Below, piece after piece: positions 31,232 through 38,929 of a stretch of DNA of 38,929 bases; position 1 is the stretch's first letter; each line of letters begins with the position of its first letter. The stretch is from contig DCHP01000075.1 in the NCBI GenBank assembly GCA_002315675.1, positions 1 through 38,929 on the forward strand, in the 5' to 3' direction. Below the pieces are notes generated by a model. That model searched no databases. It was not told the DNA's origin and saw only the letters and a list, made by a program, of their open reading frames with translations. Origin of the DNA: Rikenellaceae bacterium UBA1749 (GTDB lineage: Bacteria; Bacteroidota; Bacteroidia; Bacteroidales; Rikenellaceae). A program made the translations under genes and the position numbers.

Positions 31232-32868
31232 CGGTAAAGATAACGTTTGATGGAATGTTTAGGAGTGTGTTCAAAGCCCTCCTTTTTGATTTCTATCTTG
31301 GCGATTTTACTATAGTTCGGGAGCATTTTGTTGACAGCGTTCTTTATCTCTTCCGAAAGGTCGGCAAGTTTCTGCTCGCTATCATCATCGCGTTCGTCAT
31401 CAACTTGCAAAGAAATAAGCGCAACAAGACGTTTGTTTCTCTCGACAACTATGGATTCGGCAACACTTGGGATATTATTCAGTTTTGTTTCAATCTCCTC
31501 AGGGTAGATATTCTGTCCGCTGGAAGAAAGAATCATGCATTTGCTGCGTCCTTTGATAAAGATATTTCCCTCGCGGTCCACAATACCGAGATCTCCCGTA
31601 CGAAGCCATCCGTCATCTGTGAATGCAGCCTCTGTAGCTTCCGGATTTTTGTAGTATCCAGACATAACATTGGCACCGCGAACCTGAAGTTCGCCGACTA
31701 CACGCCTTGGATTTTCAGAGTCCACCCTGATTTCCATATTGCCCACAATCTTACCGCAGGAACCGACCATAAATTTATCCCAGTCCTCATAACTAACCAA
31801 AGGCGCACACTCAGTCATTCCAAAACCAACTGTATACGGAAACCCTGCCTTATGCATGAGCCTTTCAACAGGACGCGAAATTGCTGCACCACCCATTATC
31901 ATAACGCGTACCTTGCCACCGAAAGCATTCATCAAACGATTGCGCAGTTTTTTATAAACAAACTTGCGGACAATGAGAATCGAAGTCACGAATTTCATCA
32001 AAGGTTTCTCCAAAAGCGGCATTATGTTGTTTTTGAAGATTTTCTCCATGACAAGCGGAACAGTCACAATTATATAAGGACGGATATCCGACAGAGCCTT
32101 CATCAAAAGTTTTGGAGAAGGCGTTTTTCCAAGGAAAAAGAGATGACATCCTCCAAGATATGTATAAAGGAACTCTATGACAAGACCGTACATATGTGCA
32201 AGGGGAAGCATGGATATGGCATTATCCGCCGGAGAGTTCGGAATACGTGAATGACCATACTCAATATTGGAGGAGATATTTCCGTACGAAAGCATAATTC
32301 CCTTTGGAGATCCGGTAGTACCGGAAGTGTAGTTTATTACAGCCAGTTCGTCTGCCGGTCCAGCTTCCAAGACAAAGTTCTCGGGCAGCATACCCTCCGG
32401 ATAAATCCGGTTGAATTCCATAGGAGCCTTGGTAAATGGAGCGTACAAATCTTCGCCCTTGACGTAGAGAGGGTTAAAGCCATCAAAGTCTATTACAGAC
32501 TTCAGTCCTGGCAACGAAGAGCAATCAATTTGGGAAAGAAGTCTCTTGTCTGCGAAAAGCAGTACGCTGTCAGAATGCCCGACAAGTGAAAGTACGTTAT
32601 CGGGTGTAAAGTCATTAAGAATAGGAACAGCAACAGCGTGATAAGAGGTCACTGCGAGAAAAGCAATAGCCCACTCCGCCGAGTTCTTGCCACAAAGTGC
32701 AATCTTGTCACCCTTTGAAATACCCAAAAGAGAGAAGAGCATCCGAAGTTTTTCGGTTTGCTCGGCTATTTCACAGTTGGTATAGGTTTTTCCTCCATAG
32801 TTGGAAAGACCCTCCATTTCCCAGAAATCCCTGACGGTTTTCTGGAACAGTTCAAGATAGTGTCTCAT
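31228..32868 (-). CDS. AMP-dependent acyl-CoA synthetase/ligase
   Basis: A 546-residue ANL-superfamily enzyme that activates a carboxylic acid, probably a fatty acid, as acyl-AMP and then acyl-CoA. Motifs: the P-loop INYTSGTTGSPKGIMLSYGN near residue 178, GFGMTECAPLVSYE near 340-353, GWLRTGDLG near 420 with the ribose-binding aspartate, and KGRSKCMILSSSGQNIYPEEIE, which contains the hinge. The catalytic lysine is probably K539 in the C-terminal THTPKHSIKRYLY-like region (HTPKHSIKRYLYR). The start overlaps the DUF2007 stop by 4 bases and the stop overlaps the lactonase start by 4. The acid substrate is unknown. Confidence 0.9.
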   Translation of the reverse strand: MRHYLELFQKTVRDFWEMEGLSNYGGKTYTNCEIAEQTEKLRMLFSLLGISKGDKIALCGKNSAEWAIAFLAVTSYHAVAVPILNDFTPDNVLSLVGHSDSVLLFADKRLLSQIDCSSLPGLKSVIDFDGFNPLYVKGEDLYAPFTKAPMEFNRIYPEGMLPENFVLEAGPADELAVINYTSGTTGSPKGIMLSYGNISSNIEYGHSRIPNSPADNAISMLPLAHMYGLVIEFLYTYLGGCHLFFLGKTPSPKLLMKALSDIRPYIIVTVPLVMEKIFKNNIMPLLEKPLMKFVTSILIVRKFVYKKLRNRLMNAFGGKVRVMIMGGAAISRPVERLMHKAGFPYTVGFGMTECAPLVSYEDWDKFMVGSCGKIVGNMEIRVDSENPRRVVGELQVRGANVMSGYYKNPEATEAAFTDDGWLRTGDLGIVDREGNIFIKGRSKCMILSSSGQNIYPEEIETKLNNIPSVAESIVVERNKRLVALISLQVDDERDDDSEQKLADLSEEIKNAVNKMLPNYSKIAKIEIKKEGFEHTPKHSIKRYLYR

Positions 32869-33056
32869 ATTCCAAGTAATTCTTTTGCTTTATCAGCAAC
32901 GTCTTCCAATACAACCAAATGGATACATCCGGACATTAACACGGCGACCGGACTATCACCGATTACTTCGCAGTCAATACCTTGAGATCTAAGACTCTGA
33001 GCATCGATATATGCCGCTGAGGCATTATCGTATTTCCTGATAACTACCGTTTTCAT
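32865..33056 (-). CDS. Small DUF2007-type protein
   Basis: A 63-residue protein matching the DUF2007 (putative signal-transducing) pattern: MKTVVIRKYDNASAAYIDAQ, then a middle strand with GIDCEVIGD and the ending LVVLEDVADKAKELLGI. The frame is open for 19 more codons upstream, but ATG 33056 gives the family N-terminus; with this start it still overlaps the comB-like gene by 32 bases. It overlaps the downstream acyl-CoA synthetase by 4 bases. The function of the family is not established. Confidence 0.78.
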   Translation of the reverse strand: MKTVVIRKYDNASAAYIDAQSLRSQGIDCEVIGDSPVAVLMSGCIHLVVLEDVADKAKELLGI

Positions 33057-33756
33057 AGCTATAAACTTTAGGAACTTTACTATATATATTTTTCTGCAAG
33101 GAAAAATCCACATCTGCTTTGAGCCGGTCCTTTATCTCCGAATAGTGGCGGCAATGCAGGAGCGCTTCCTCCGGGTTTTCGGCATAACGAAGATAAAAAT
33201 CCATCTCATGCCATGCCAAATCTGAAAGTTCCGCACTGCACCTTTCATAAAGAAGCGCAACCAGAAGCCCTGCACAGTAACCGTCTTCCATAGTATACGC
33301 GTTGCGTCTGCCGGAACAAACCAGAACGACGTCCCTGTCGCATTTCGTGAGGTAATCGGCAACGGCAGAGGCGTTCAAAAGAGACCCTATCACTATCTCG
33401 GAAGCAGTCTGGCAACTGTTGATAGTTCTCGTGCCGTTGGTAGTAGTCATGACAACTGTTGCACCGGAAACCGCATCAGCGGTGTAGGACAGAGGAGAAT
33501 TATCAAGTTCGAAGCCTCCAATACGGTATGTATTGCGTTCGCCTCCGCGAAGCACCTTCTCTCCGCGGGACGACAACGTCTCGTAGAGAGTTTCGCACTG
33601 TTCAACTGTCGTAACCGGTATTATACGCTTTGCCCCGTTATGCAGTGCAGCGCACATGACCGATGTAGCCCTTAGGACATCGATAACGACGGCACTCATA
33701 TTCCTTACCTTGTCATCGGTAACACAGCCGGCATCGGGTATAATTTCAACTTTCAT
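33025..33756 (-). CDS. 2-phosphosulfolactate phosphatase family protein (ComB-like)
   Basis: A 243-residue protein of the ComB family, known from coenzyme M synthesis, where it removes phosphate from 2-phosphosulfolactate. Motifs: VVIDVLRATSV (D26, R29, T31), LRGGERN (E73, R74), GFELDNSP near 81-88 and MTTTNGTR near 103-110. These match the conserved acidic, phosphate-binding pocket. The frame opens upstream to 33852, but ATG 33756 (MKVEIIPDAG) is the family start and stands 4 bases after the OTC stop. No comA or comC-like gene is in the window, so the natural substrate here may differ. Confidence 0.85.
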   Translation of the reverse strand: MKVEIIPDAGCVTDDKVRNMSAVVIDVLRATSVMCAALHNGAKRIIPVTTVEQCETLYETLSSRGEKVLRGGERNTYRIGGFELDNSPLSYTADAVSGATVVMTTTNGTRTINSCQTASEIVIGSLLNASAVADYLTKCDRDVVLVCSGRRNAYTMEDGYCAGLLVALLYERCSAELSDLAWHEMDFYLRYAENPEEALLHCRHYSEIKDRLKADVDFSLQKNIYSKVPKVYSYENGSYQEIR

Positions 33757-33760
33757 CTTT

Positions 33761-34738
33761 TTATTTCTCGGCAAGGCTCCATACCATGGCAGCCTTGATA
33801 GTATGCATACGATTTTCGGCCTGATCAAAGACAACACTCCGACGGCTCTCAAAAACAGAGTCCGTGACCTCCATCTCCGTTATGGAGAATTCCTCATACA
33901 TCTTCCGTCCCACCTGGGTCTCTAGATTATGGAAAGAAGGAAGGCAATGCATGAATTTGCAATCCGGATTGCCGGTCATTTCCATCACTTCATCTGTAAC
34001 CCTGTATGGAGACAAGTCTTTTATGCGTTTGCCCCAGATATCTTCCGGTTCTCCCATTGACACCCAAACGTCAGTATATAGAAAATCGGCGCCTTTGACC
34101 GCTTCCCTAATATCTGAAGTAAAGAGTATATCTGCGCCGTATTTTTCCGAAAGAAAGAGCGTTGTTTCAACACGCGGATGGTAAGCGCTGGGGGCTGCTA
34201 CCGCATAGTGCATACCAAGCTTGGCAGCACCTACTAGAAGAGACATTGCAACATTATTCTTGGCGTCACCAAGGAAGCAAATTTTGATATCGCTTAGAGG
34301 TTTGTCGGTATGTTCGCGGATTGTCATAAGGTCAGCAAGAAACTGCGTAGGATGGCTAGCATCGGTAAGCCCGTTCCAAACCGGGACTCCGCTGTAGTCA
34401 GCCAGCATCTGGACGATCTCCTGTCCAAAACCACGGTATTCTATTCCATCGAACATCCTTCCTATCACTCTCGCCGTATCCTTGATAGACTCCTCCTTGC
34501 CTATATGCGATCCTACAGGACCAATATAGGTAGTATGCGCACCCTGATCGGCTGCCGCCACTTCAAAAGCGCAACGGGTACGTGTACTGCCCTTTTCAAA
34601 AATGAGAGCAATGTTACGACCGCGAAGGTACTGCTCTTCACTACCATCCTTTTTCTGACGTTTAAGTTCAGAGGCCAGTTCAACAAGGTGTAGGATTTCC
34701 TCTTTGGAGAGGGACTCAACTGATAGAAGATGTCTCAT
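33761..34738 (-). CDS. argF: Ornithine carbamoyltransferase
   Basis: A 325-residue carbamoyltransferase forming citrulline from ornithine and carbamoyl phosphate. The carbamoyl phosphate motif is S-T-R-T-R at about 51-55, HPTQ lies at about 129-132, the ornithine-side SMG loop at about 227-229 (DVWVSMGEPEDIW) and the catalytic HCLP at about 264-267. These are the classical OTC residues; I see no reason to call it the N-succinylornithine enzyme of Bacteroides, although that should be tested. The start is ATG 34738 within the TGATG that ends the upstream transglycosylase gene. A catabolic ArcB role cannot be excluded, but no arcA or arcC is nearby. Confidence 0.9.
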   Translation of the reverse strand: MRHLLSVESLSKEEILHLVELASELKRQKKDGSEEQYLRGRNIALIFEKGSTRTRCAFEVAAADQGAHTTYIGPVGSHIGKEESIKDTARVIGRMFDGIEYRGFGQEIVQMLADYSGVPVWNGLTDASHPTQFLADLMTIREHTDKPLSDIKICFLGDAKNNVAMSLLVGAAKLGMHYAVAAPSAYHPRVETTLFLSEKYGADILFTSDIREAVKGADFLYTDVWVSMGEPEDIWGKRIKDLSPYRVTDEVMEMTGNPDCKFMHCLPSFHNLETQVGRKMYEEFSITEMEVTDSVFESRRSVVFDQAENRMHTIKAAMVWSLAEK

Positions 34739-35997
34739 CAATAAATCAATAGTTTTTGCCCTATACGGAGCTTTGTATTTTTCAGATTATTCCACTTCTG
34801 GATCTGCTTGACTGTGACATGGTACTTGGAAGCGATTTTGCTTAGCGTATCACCGGAGCGGACTTTGTAAGTAACACGTGCTGTAACGGAGGAAGGGTTT
34901 GCAGCCTGTGCCTTTGTCAGGTTGTTGTTGGCCAGATATTTTGTCAGATAGATTGTATCCTTAGCATAGATGGTCCCAAGACTATCCAAATACTCGCCCA
35001 TATTTTTCTGAGGAAGAGTCAGTTTGTAAGTCTTGGAAGCTGCCGGAATCACATCCCTAATATACTGCGGATTCAACGCCCTAAGTTCTTCCAGCGAAAC
35101 GCCGATTGTCGACGATATCTGTTCAAAATGCATCATATGGTCCACCATGACCGTATCAACAGCAAGCGGCACAGGAGGATTGGCAGGCGTCAATCCGTAT
35201 GATCGGTAAAAAGTGTAAGCGTATGTTGCTGCAATAAACGCCGGTACATAGTTCCTAGTCTCTCTAGGAAGATAATTCCATATACCCCAGTAGTCCCTGG
35301 CATTTCCGGATCTACGGATTGCCTTGTTGACGTTACCGGAGCCGCAGTTGTAGGAAGCAATTACAAGAGTCCAGTCCCCGTATATACGGTACATATCGCG
35401 AAGGTATCTGCATGCTGCGTCAGAAGCCTTTACAACATCGGCTCTCTCATCAACGAACGAATTAACCTCCAGCCCGTATGATCTTGCAGTGGAAGTCATG
35501 AACTGCCAGATTCCAACAGCCCCGGCCCGGGACCTAGCAACCGGTATCAAAGCCGACTCTATGACTGGAAGCATTTTAAGTTCCATAGGAAGGTTATACC
35601 TATACAGGTACTCCTCGATAACAGGGAAATAGTATCGCCCGCGTCCGAGGATATCCTGCATGTTGTTATTCTTATTGGTATAGCGTTCTATATATCTTTT
35701 CACAACCTGATTGTAAGGAAGCTGCACCTCGGTTGCCAACATACGAAGGCGACTGTCATAAACGGCATCCGGTGTGGCATCAACGGAAAGACCATCCAGG
35801 GGGATGTCGATAAACTCGTTTTTGAAATTCTCGTAAGCCTTGGCAGAGGTGGTTGCAATCAATGAATCCAATGCCAAGTCATAAAAACATGTTTCCTGAC
35901 GAAGCTTAAGTGAACCATAACCGACCGTATCCGCAGTCTGTGCAGAAGCGGCCAGTATTGTGAATACCAAAGCCAGTGATATAAAAATACTTCTCAT
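34738..35997 (-). CDS. Membrane-bound lytic transglycosylase with LysM (MltD-like)
   Basis: A 419-residue exported murein hydrolase. A signal peptide (MRSIFISLALVFTILAASAQ) is followed by an SLT domain at about 125-270. The catalytic glutamate is in PVIESALIPVARSRAGAVGIWQFM near residue 147, and YNCGSGNVNKAI near 216-227 and YVPAFIAATYAY are family motifs. One LysM (VRSGDTLSKIASKYHVTVKQIQ) closes the protein. It cleaves glycan strands of peptidoglycan. The frame is open to a TTG at 36003, but ATG 35997 gives a proper signal peptide. The gene order parB-DUF5683-MltD is common in Bacteroidetes. Confidence 0.91.
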   Translation of the reverse strand: MRSIFISLALVFTILAASAQTADTVGYGSLKLRQETCFYDLALDSLIATTSAKAYENFKNEFIDIPLDGLSVDATPDAVYDSRLRMLATEVQLPYNQVVKRYIERYTNKNNNMQDILGRGRYYFPVIEEYLYRYNLPMELKMLPVIESALIPVARSRAGAVGIWQFMTSTARSYGLEVNSFVDERADVVKASDAACRYLRDMYRIYGDWTLVIASYNCGSGNVNKAIRRSGNARDYWGIWNYLPRETRNYVPAFIAATYAYTFYRSYGLTPANPPVPLAVDTVMVDHMMHFEQISSTIGVSLEELRALNPQYIRDVIPAASKTYKLTLPQKNMGEYLDSLGTIYAKDTIYLTKYLANNNLTKAQAANPSSVTARVTYKVRSGDTLSKIASKYHVTVKQIQKWNNLKNTKLRIGQKLLIY

Positions 35998-35999
35998 AT

Positions 36000-37178
36000 T
36001 CAAAATCTAAGGACAAGCGACAATCCGGTGCCGGACATATAACCGCCGCTTTTTGTGTAAGCATACTCCCTGAAGACGGTAGGCCTGACATTGACGCTCA
36101 ATTTCTCATCAACCTCCCAGTTTTTAAGCGTTGCTATTACATATGTATCTATGACGTTAAGAACATAGATGCCGGCCATGATTATAATACCAAGGTCCCT
36201 ATCTCGTCTGTAGGCATCCCTTGCATTGGAGAGTTGGTCCTCCGTATAGCGACCGTGAAACTCGTCAACAGTTGACGGGTCGCCGTCTGTCATGGCATCA
36301 TATGCATCTTTGTAACGCTGATAATAGCGGTTGTTATAATCAACAACTGTGGCTGCCACTGCAAATCCACCATAGTAAATAGGAAGCCTCCAGTAAGTTT
36401 TGGTATAGATGAAACCCGCTCCCGGGAATACCGCAGAAAGAATAGTCGCCTTTCTAATCGGGTTCATGTAACCGCGGTATTTAAATGTGGCATCAGCAAT
36501 CTGATACAAATAGGTCACTGCCGCTGCTGAATAGAAAATCGTCCGAATTGTTCCTAGTTGTTTCATCTTCCTTTCCAAAGGGTCGGTTACATCGGAAGGC
36601 AGGTTCAAATCTATGGCCCTGTGCCAGTCATCCTTTGCGGTTTGATAATTACCGGAGGCTATTATCCCTCCGGCAGTAAAACCGCCGATAAGTCCGATAA
36701 AGATAGGGGCTTTATACCACTGCCTGTTATATATCTGTCCCATTCCGGGAACAAGAGAAAGAACGAAATGGGCCGTAGGTGAAATTGTATCCCTTGTCAG
36801 GGAGAACTTCTGCGTTTCTATTGCAGCAGCCGCACCGGCAACAGGCATATTTTTCCACTGATGTTTGTGATATACCACTTGCACGCTGCTGTCAGCCATT
36901 CTAACGGTATCGTCCAGTGCGCCGCGAGATATGATTGCCAATGAATCCTTTTCGAGGGAGTCTGAAAGTGCGAGAACACTAACAAGTGAGTCCCTGACGA
37001 GCGAATCGCGGAGCATGGAGTCTCTTAGAGCCGTATCAATACGCACATCCATGACTGTCCTCTTTCCGCCATCGACTCGAACAACCTTGCGGACAACCTG
37101 CGCAGAGGAGAATTGCACAGACTGAAGCAGGATGACAGCTGCCAACAGGAGAAACTTCAACAATCTAGGATGCACCAT
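36000..37178 (-). CDS. DUF5683-domain membrane protein
   Basis: A 392-residue protein with a signal peptide (LLKFLLLAAVILLQSVQFSSAQ) and a polar region rich in serine and aspartate (about 45-80) made of loosely repeated DSL/DS units. The DUF5683 domain occupies about 125-392: FVLSLVPGMGQIYNRQWYKAP, then several short hydrophobic helices, and a second GFIYTKTYWRLPIYYGG unit that resembles the first. Function unknown. ATG 37178 was preferred over TTG 37184. The gene sits 8 bases after parB and 2 bases before the transglycosylase, the usual Bacteroidetes arrangement. Confidence 0.87.
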   Translation of the reverse strand: MVHPRLLKFLLLAAVILLQSVQFSSAQVVRKVVRVDGGKRTVMDVRIDTALRDSMLRDSLVRDSLVSVLALSDSLEKDSLAIISRGALDDTVRMADSSVQVVYHKHQWKNMPVAGAAAAIETQKFSLTRDTISPTAHFVLSLVPGMGQIYNRQWYKAPIFIGLIGGFTAGGIIASGNYQTAKDDWHRAIDLNLPSDVTDPLERKMKQLGTIRTIFYSAAAVTYLYQIADATFKYRGYMNPIRKATILSAVFPGAGFIYTKTYWRLPIYYGGFAVAATVVDYNNRYYQRYKDAYDAMTDGDPSTVDEFHGRYTEDQLSNARDAYRRDRDLGIIIMAGIYVLNVIDTYVIATLKNWEVDEKLSVNVRPTVFREYAYTKSGGYMSGTGLSLVLRF

Positions 37179-37186
37179 ATTCAAAG

Positions 37187-38020
37187 TTATCTGGAGAGCA
37201 GTTCCTTTATCTTTTCAAGTTCGGTCTCGTCTTTGAAAGCTATAGCAACACGTCCTTCGGTAACCTTTACCTTGAGACCGACAGCTGTTGAAAGCTGTTT
37301 TGCAAGTTTTCTGTATGGATTTTTCTTGTATACCGTTTCGGCTTTCGGTTCCTTTATGCGGGCAACGAATTCTTCCGTAGCCCTTACGGATAGATTCTGA
37401 GTAAGCACCTGTTCAAGGGCGTAATTCTGCTCCTGAAGGTCCGTCAGTGCCAAAAGTGCACGAGCATGCCCCATGGAGAGTGTACCTGCTATAACTGCCA
37501 CCTGTGATTCAGGACCAAGTTGCATAAGTCTCAGATAGTTGGTCACAGTGGAACGTTTCTTTCCAACTCTGTCTGCCAATTCCTCCTGACTAAGATTAAG
37601 TTCGTCTATAAGACGCTGGTAACTCTGGGCAATCTCTATGGCATTAAGATCCTCGCGCTGTATATTTTCAACAAGCGCCATCTCAAGCATCTGGGCATCA
37701 TCAGCCTTGCGAACGTATGCAGGTATGGTTTTCAGACCGGCCAGTTTGGAAGCGCGATAGCGACGTTCACCGCTAATAATCATATAGCCTTCTGCTTCCT
37801 CGCGGACTGTTATTGGTTGAATAAGACCAAGCCTGGAAATCGAAACCGAAAGTTCATTCAACGCTTCGTCGTTGAAATCGCTACGAGGTTGCTGCGGATT
37901 AGGTTTAATCTTAGATATCTCAATCTCATGAACAAGATTGTCATTACTCTGGGCGATTTTCACCGCATTTGCTGGCATAAGAGCACCGAGCCCGCGTGCC
38001 ATTGCTGCTTGTTTTGCCAT
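37187..38020 (-). CDS. parB: Chromosome-partitioning protein ParB
   Basis: A 277-residue ParB/Spo0J protein. The CTP-binding ParB/Srx domain shows IKPNPQQPR near residue 35, the ISGERRYRASKLAG box near 98-111 and ALVENIQREDLNAIEIA near 135-150. A helix-turn-helix follows (LSQEELADRVGKKRSTVTNYLRLMQL near 163-188), then a short C-terminal dimer domain. It spreads from parS sites to organise the origin region. No parS-like palindrome was spotted in the window. It overlaps the parA stop by one base (TAATG). Confidence 0.96.
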   Translation of the reverse strand: MAKQAAMARGLGALMPANAVKIAQSNDNLVHEIEISKIKPNPQQPRSDFNDEALNELSVSISRLGLIQPITVREEAEGYMIISGERRYRASKLAGLKTIPAYVRKADDAQMLEMALVENIQREDLNAIEIAQSYQRLIDELNLSQEELADRVGKKRSTVTNYLRLMQLGPESQVAVIAGTLSMGHARALLALTDLQEQNYALEQVLTQNLSVRATEEFVARIKEPKAETVYKKNPYRKLAKQLSTAVGLKVKVTEGRVAIAFKDETELEKIKELLSR

Positions 38021-38784
38021 TATTTTTCGATTCTGCTGATAAATTCGTGTGTAAGATTCATATAGTTAATCGCACCTGTAGAGGCCGCATCAAAAAGTAT
38101 GATAGGCTTTCCGAAGCTTGGAGACTCCGAAAGGCGGACACTGCGCTGAATTATGGTGTTGTACACCTTGTCCCCGAAATAGTTCCTAACCTCCTGAACA
38201 ACCTGATTGGAGAGACGAAGACGGGAATCATACATCGTAAAGAGAAATCCTTCAATCTGAAGCGAGGTATTGATATTTTCCTGCACAAGACCTATGGTAT
38301 TCATAAGCTTGCTGATACCCTCAAGAGCATAATATTCACATTGTACAGGAATAAGCACGCTATCAGCTGCAGCAAGACAGTTAAGGGTTGTAAAGCCAAG
38401 CGAAGGGGAACAGTCTATCAGGATATAGTCATATCTGTCACGAAGAGGATCCAGGAAGGATTTCATCTTATAATGACCGTTCTCCATCGAAGAAAGTTCC
38501 GTCTCTGCAGCTACAAGATTGATGTCGGATGTTATTATATGCAAACCCGGGAGATCCGGGCTCTGTACTATAGCATCCTCCACATTTCCTTCACCAAGAA
38601 GAAGAGTATAGGTATTCGTTCCGGCAACCTCAAGTCCTAAACCGGAAGTCGCGTTTGATTGGGGATCTGCGTCCACCAGCAATACTTTTTTCTCAAGCAC
38701 TGCCAAAGAAGCGGCGAGATTAATGGCGGTAGTGGTCTTTCCAACGCCGCCTTTCTGGTTAGCCAGGGCTACGATTTTTGCCAT
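38020..38784 (-). CDS. parA: Chromosome-partitioning ATPase ParA (Soj)
   Basis: A 254-residue Walker-type ATPase. The deviant Walker A motif is KGGVGKTT (11-18), the A' motif LLVDADPQSN near 36-45, and the Walker B ILIDCSPSLG near 120-129. With ParB it segregates the replicated origin. It is the first gene of a nine-gene minus-strand operon and has a clear TAnnTTTG promoter 26 bases upstream. Length is standard for chromosomal ParA. Confidence 0.97.
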   Translation of the reverse strand: MAKIVALANQKGGVGKTTTAINLAASLAVLEKKVLLVDADPQSNATSGLGLEVAGTNTYTLLLGEGNVEDAIVQSPDLPGLHIITSDINLVAAETELSSMENGHYKMKSFLDPLRDRYDYILIDCSPSLGFTTLNCLAAADSVLIPVQCEYYALEGISKLMNTIGLVQENINTSLQIEGFLFTMYDSRLRLSNQVVQEVRNYFGDKVYNTIIQRSVRLSESPSFGKPIILFDAASTGAINYMNLTHEFISRIEK

Positions 38785-38809
38785 AGTTGTTTCAAATTTT
38801 ACTGAATTA

Positions 38810-38840
38810 CAAAGGTACTATTTTTTGAATAGTGAACAAT
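38810..38840 (-). promoter_or_regulatory. Promoter of the parA operon
   Basis: On the minus strand ATTG (38837-38840), a 19-base spacer and TACCTTTG (38810-38817), a good fit to the Bacteroidetes consensus. The expected leader is about 20 bases. It is the only promoter seen for the nine genes down to 30248. Confidence 0.8.
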
Positions 38841-38893
38841 ACAAATTTTAAACTCACCTCAAAAAGCTCAAAACTTGATTCTTGTCATAACAA

Positions 38894-38929
38894 TGACTCC
38901 CCTTTAAAAAGTCTGAAAAATGAAAAACG
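38894..38929. repeat. Third copy of the dispersed repeat, cut by the window end
   Basis: These 36 bases align with 23225-23260 at 30 of 36 positions and share CTTTAAAAAGTC exactly. Both are on the same strand relative to the window. The copy continues beyond the window. Confidence 0.78.

Noticed and set aside
31255..32250. Long open frame of 331 codons on the plus strand
   Set aside because: It lies wholly antisense to the acyl-CoA synthetase, whose motifs are intact, and its product has no recognisable domain or signal. Similar antisense frames over the symporter (11775-12332) and parA (37996-38640) were dismissed for the same reason.
37187..38929. parS site near parAB
   Set aside because: No TGTTCCACGTGGAACA-like palindrome or close variant was found here or elsewhere in the window on visual search.

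Overview
The window looks like chromosomal DNA from an anaerobic, gut- or rumen-type member of the Bacteroidales; I cannot name the family. Supporting signs are a six-gene Na+-translocating NADH:quinone reductase (nqrA-F), starts that mostly lack Shine-Dalgarno sequences, several promoters with the Bacteroidetes-type TAnnTTTG box about 19-20 bases after a TTTG-like box, secreted glycoside hydrolases with lipoprotein or signal peptides, and the parA-parB-DUF5683-MltD gene order. No tRNA, rRNA, CRISPR array, transposase or phage gene was seen.

Layout. 0.26-1.2 kb: a secreted ADPRibase-Mn-like phosphoesterase. 1.3-8.4 kb: purM followed by nqrABCDEF, ending at a hairpin terminator. 8.7-11.7 kb: a secreted tandem alpha/beta-hydrolase (two duplicated esterase domains) and purT. 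11.9-20.4 kb, minus strand: GH2 beta-galactosidase, a membrane polyferredoxin, a Tat-exported aldo/keto reductase with two 4Fe-4S motifs and a C-terminal DUF1893 domain, a kinase-less RibF-like protein, nagB and a dicarboxylate/glutamate symporter. 20.85-24.2 kb, plus strand: a secreted clan GH-D-like hydrolase and a HAD phosphatase. 24.2-28.9 kb, minus strand: uridine phosphorylase, dnaN, a DnaQ-like exonuclease and a LysM-periplasmic binding fusion. 28.9-30.2 kb: two tandem hsp20 genes. 30.2-38.8 kb: a nine-gene minus-strand operon with almost no intergenic space (parA, parB, DUF5683, mltD-like, OTC, comB-like, DUF2007, acyl-CoA synthetase, lactonase).

How the genes work together. Housekeeping functions (purines, sodium-motive respiration, beta clamp, chromosome partition, peptidoglycan turnover) are interleaved with polysaccharide degradation (GH2, GH-D-like, esterase, nagB). 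The GH2, polyferredoxin and aldo/keto reductase genes are spaced 3 bases apart and then overlap by 4, so they are probably translated together; the two redox proteins suggest an electron path across the inner membrane to an exported reductase.

Most notable signals. (1) A complete sigma-54 (-24/-12) promoter, TGGCAC-N5-TTGCA, stands upstream of the hsp20 pair with two TGTCA/TGACA inverted repeats behind it, suggesting enhancer-dependent control of small heat-shock proteins. (2) The polyferredoxin/AKR-Fer4-DUF1893 module is attached to a beta-galactosidase. (3) A dispersed intergenic repeat occurs twice near 23.3 kb and again, cut off, at the window end. (4) Three unrelated short tandem repeats lie in intergenic or leader DNA. 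Starts were moved from GTG/TTG to nearby ATG codons where the context supported it. All functional assignments come from reading motifs by eye; no database search was run.
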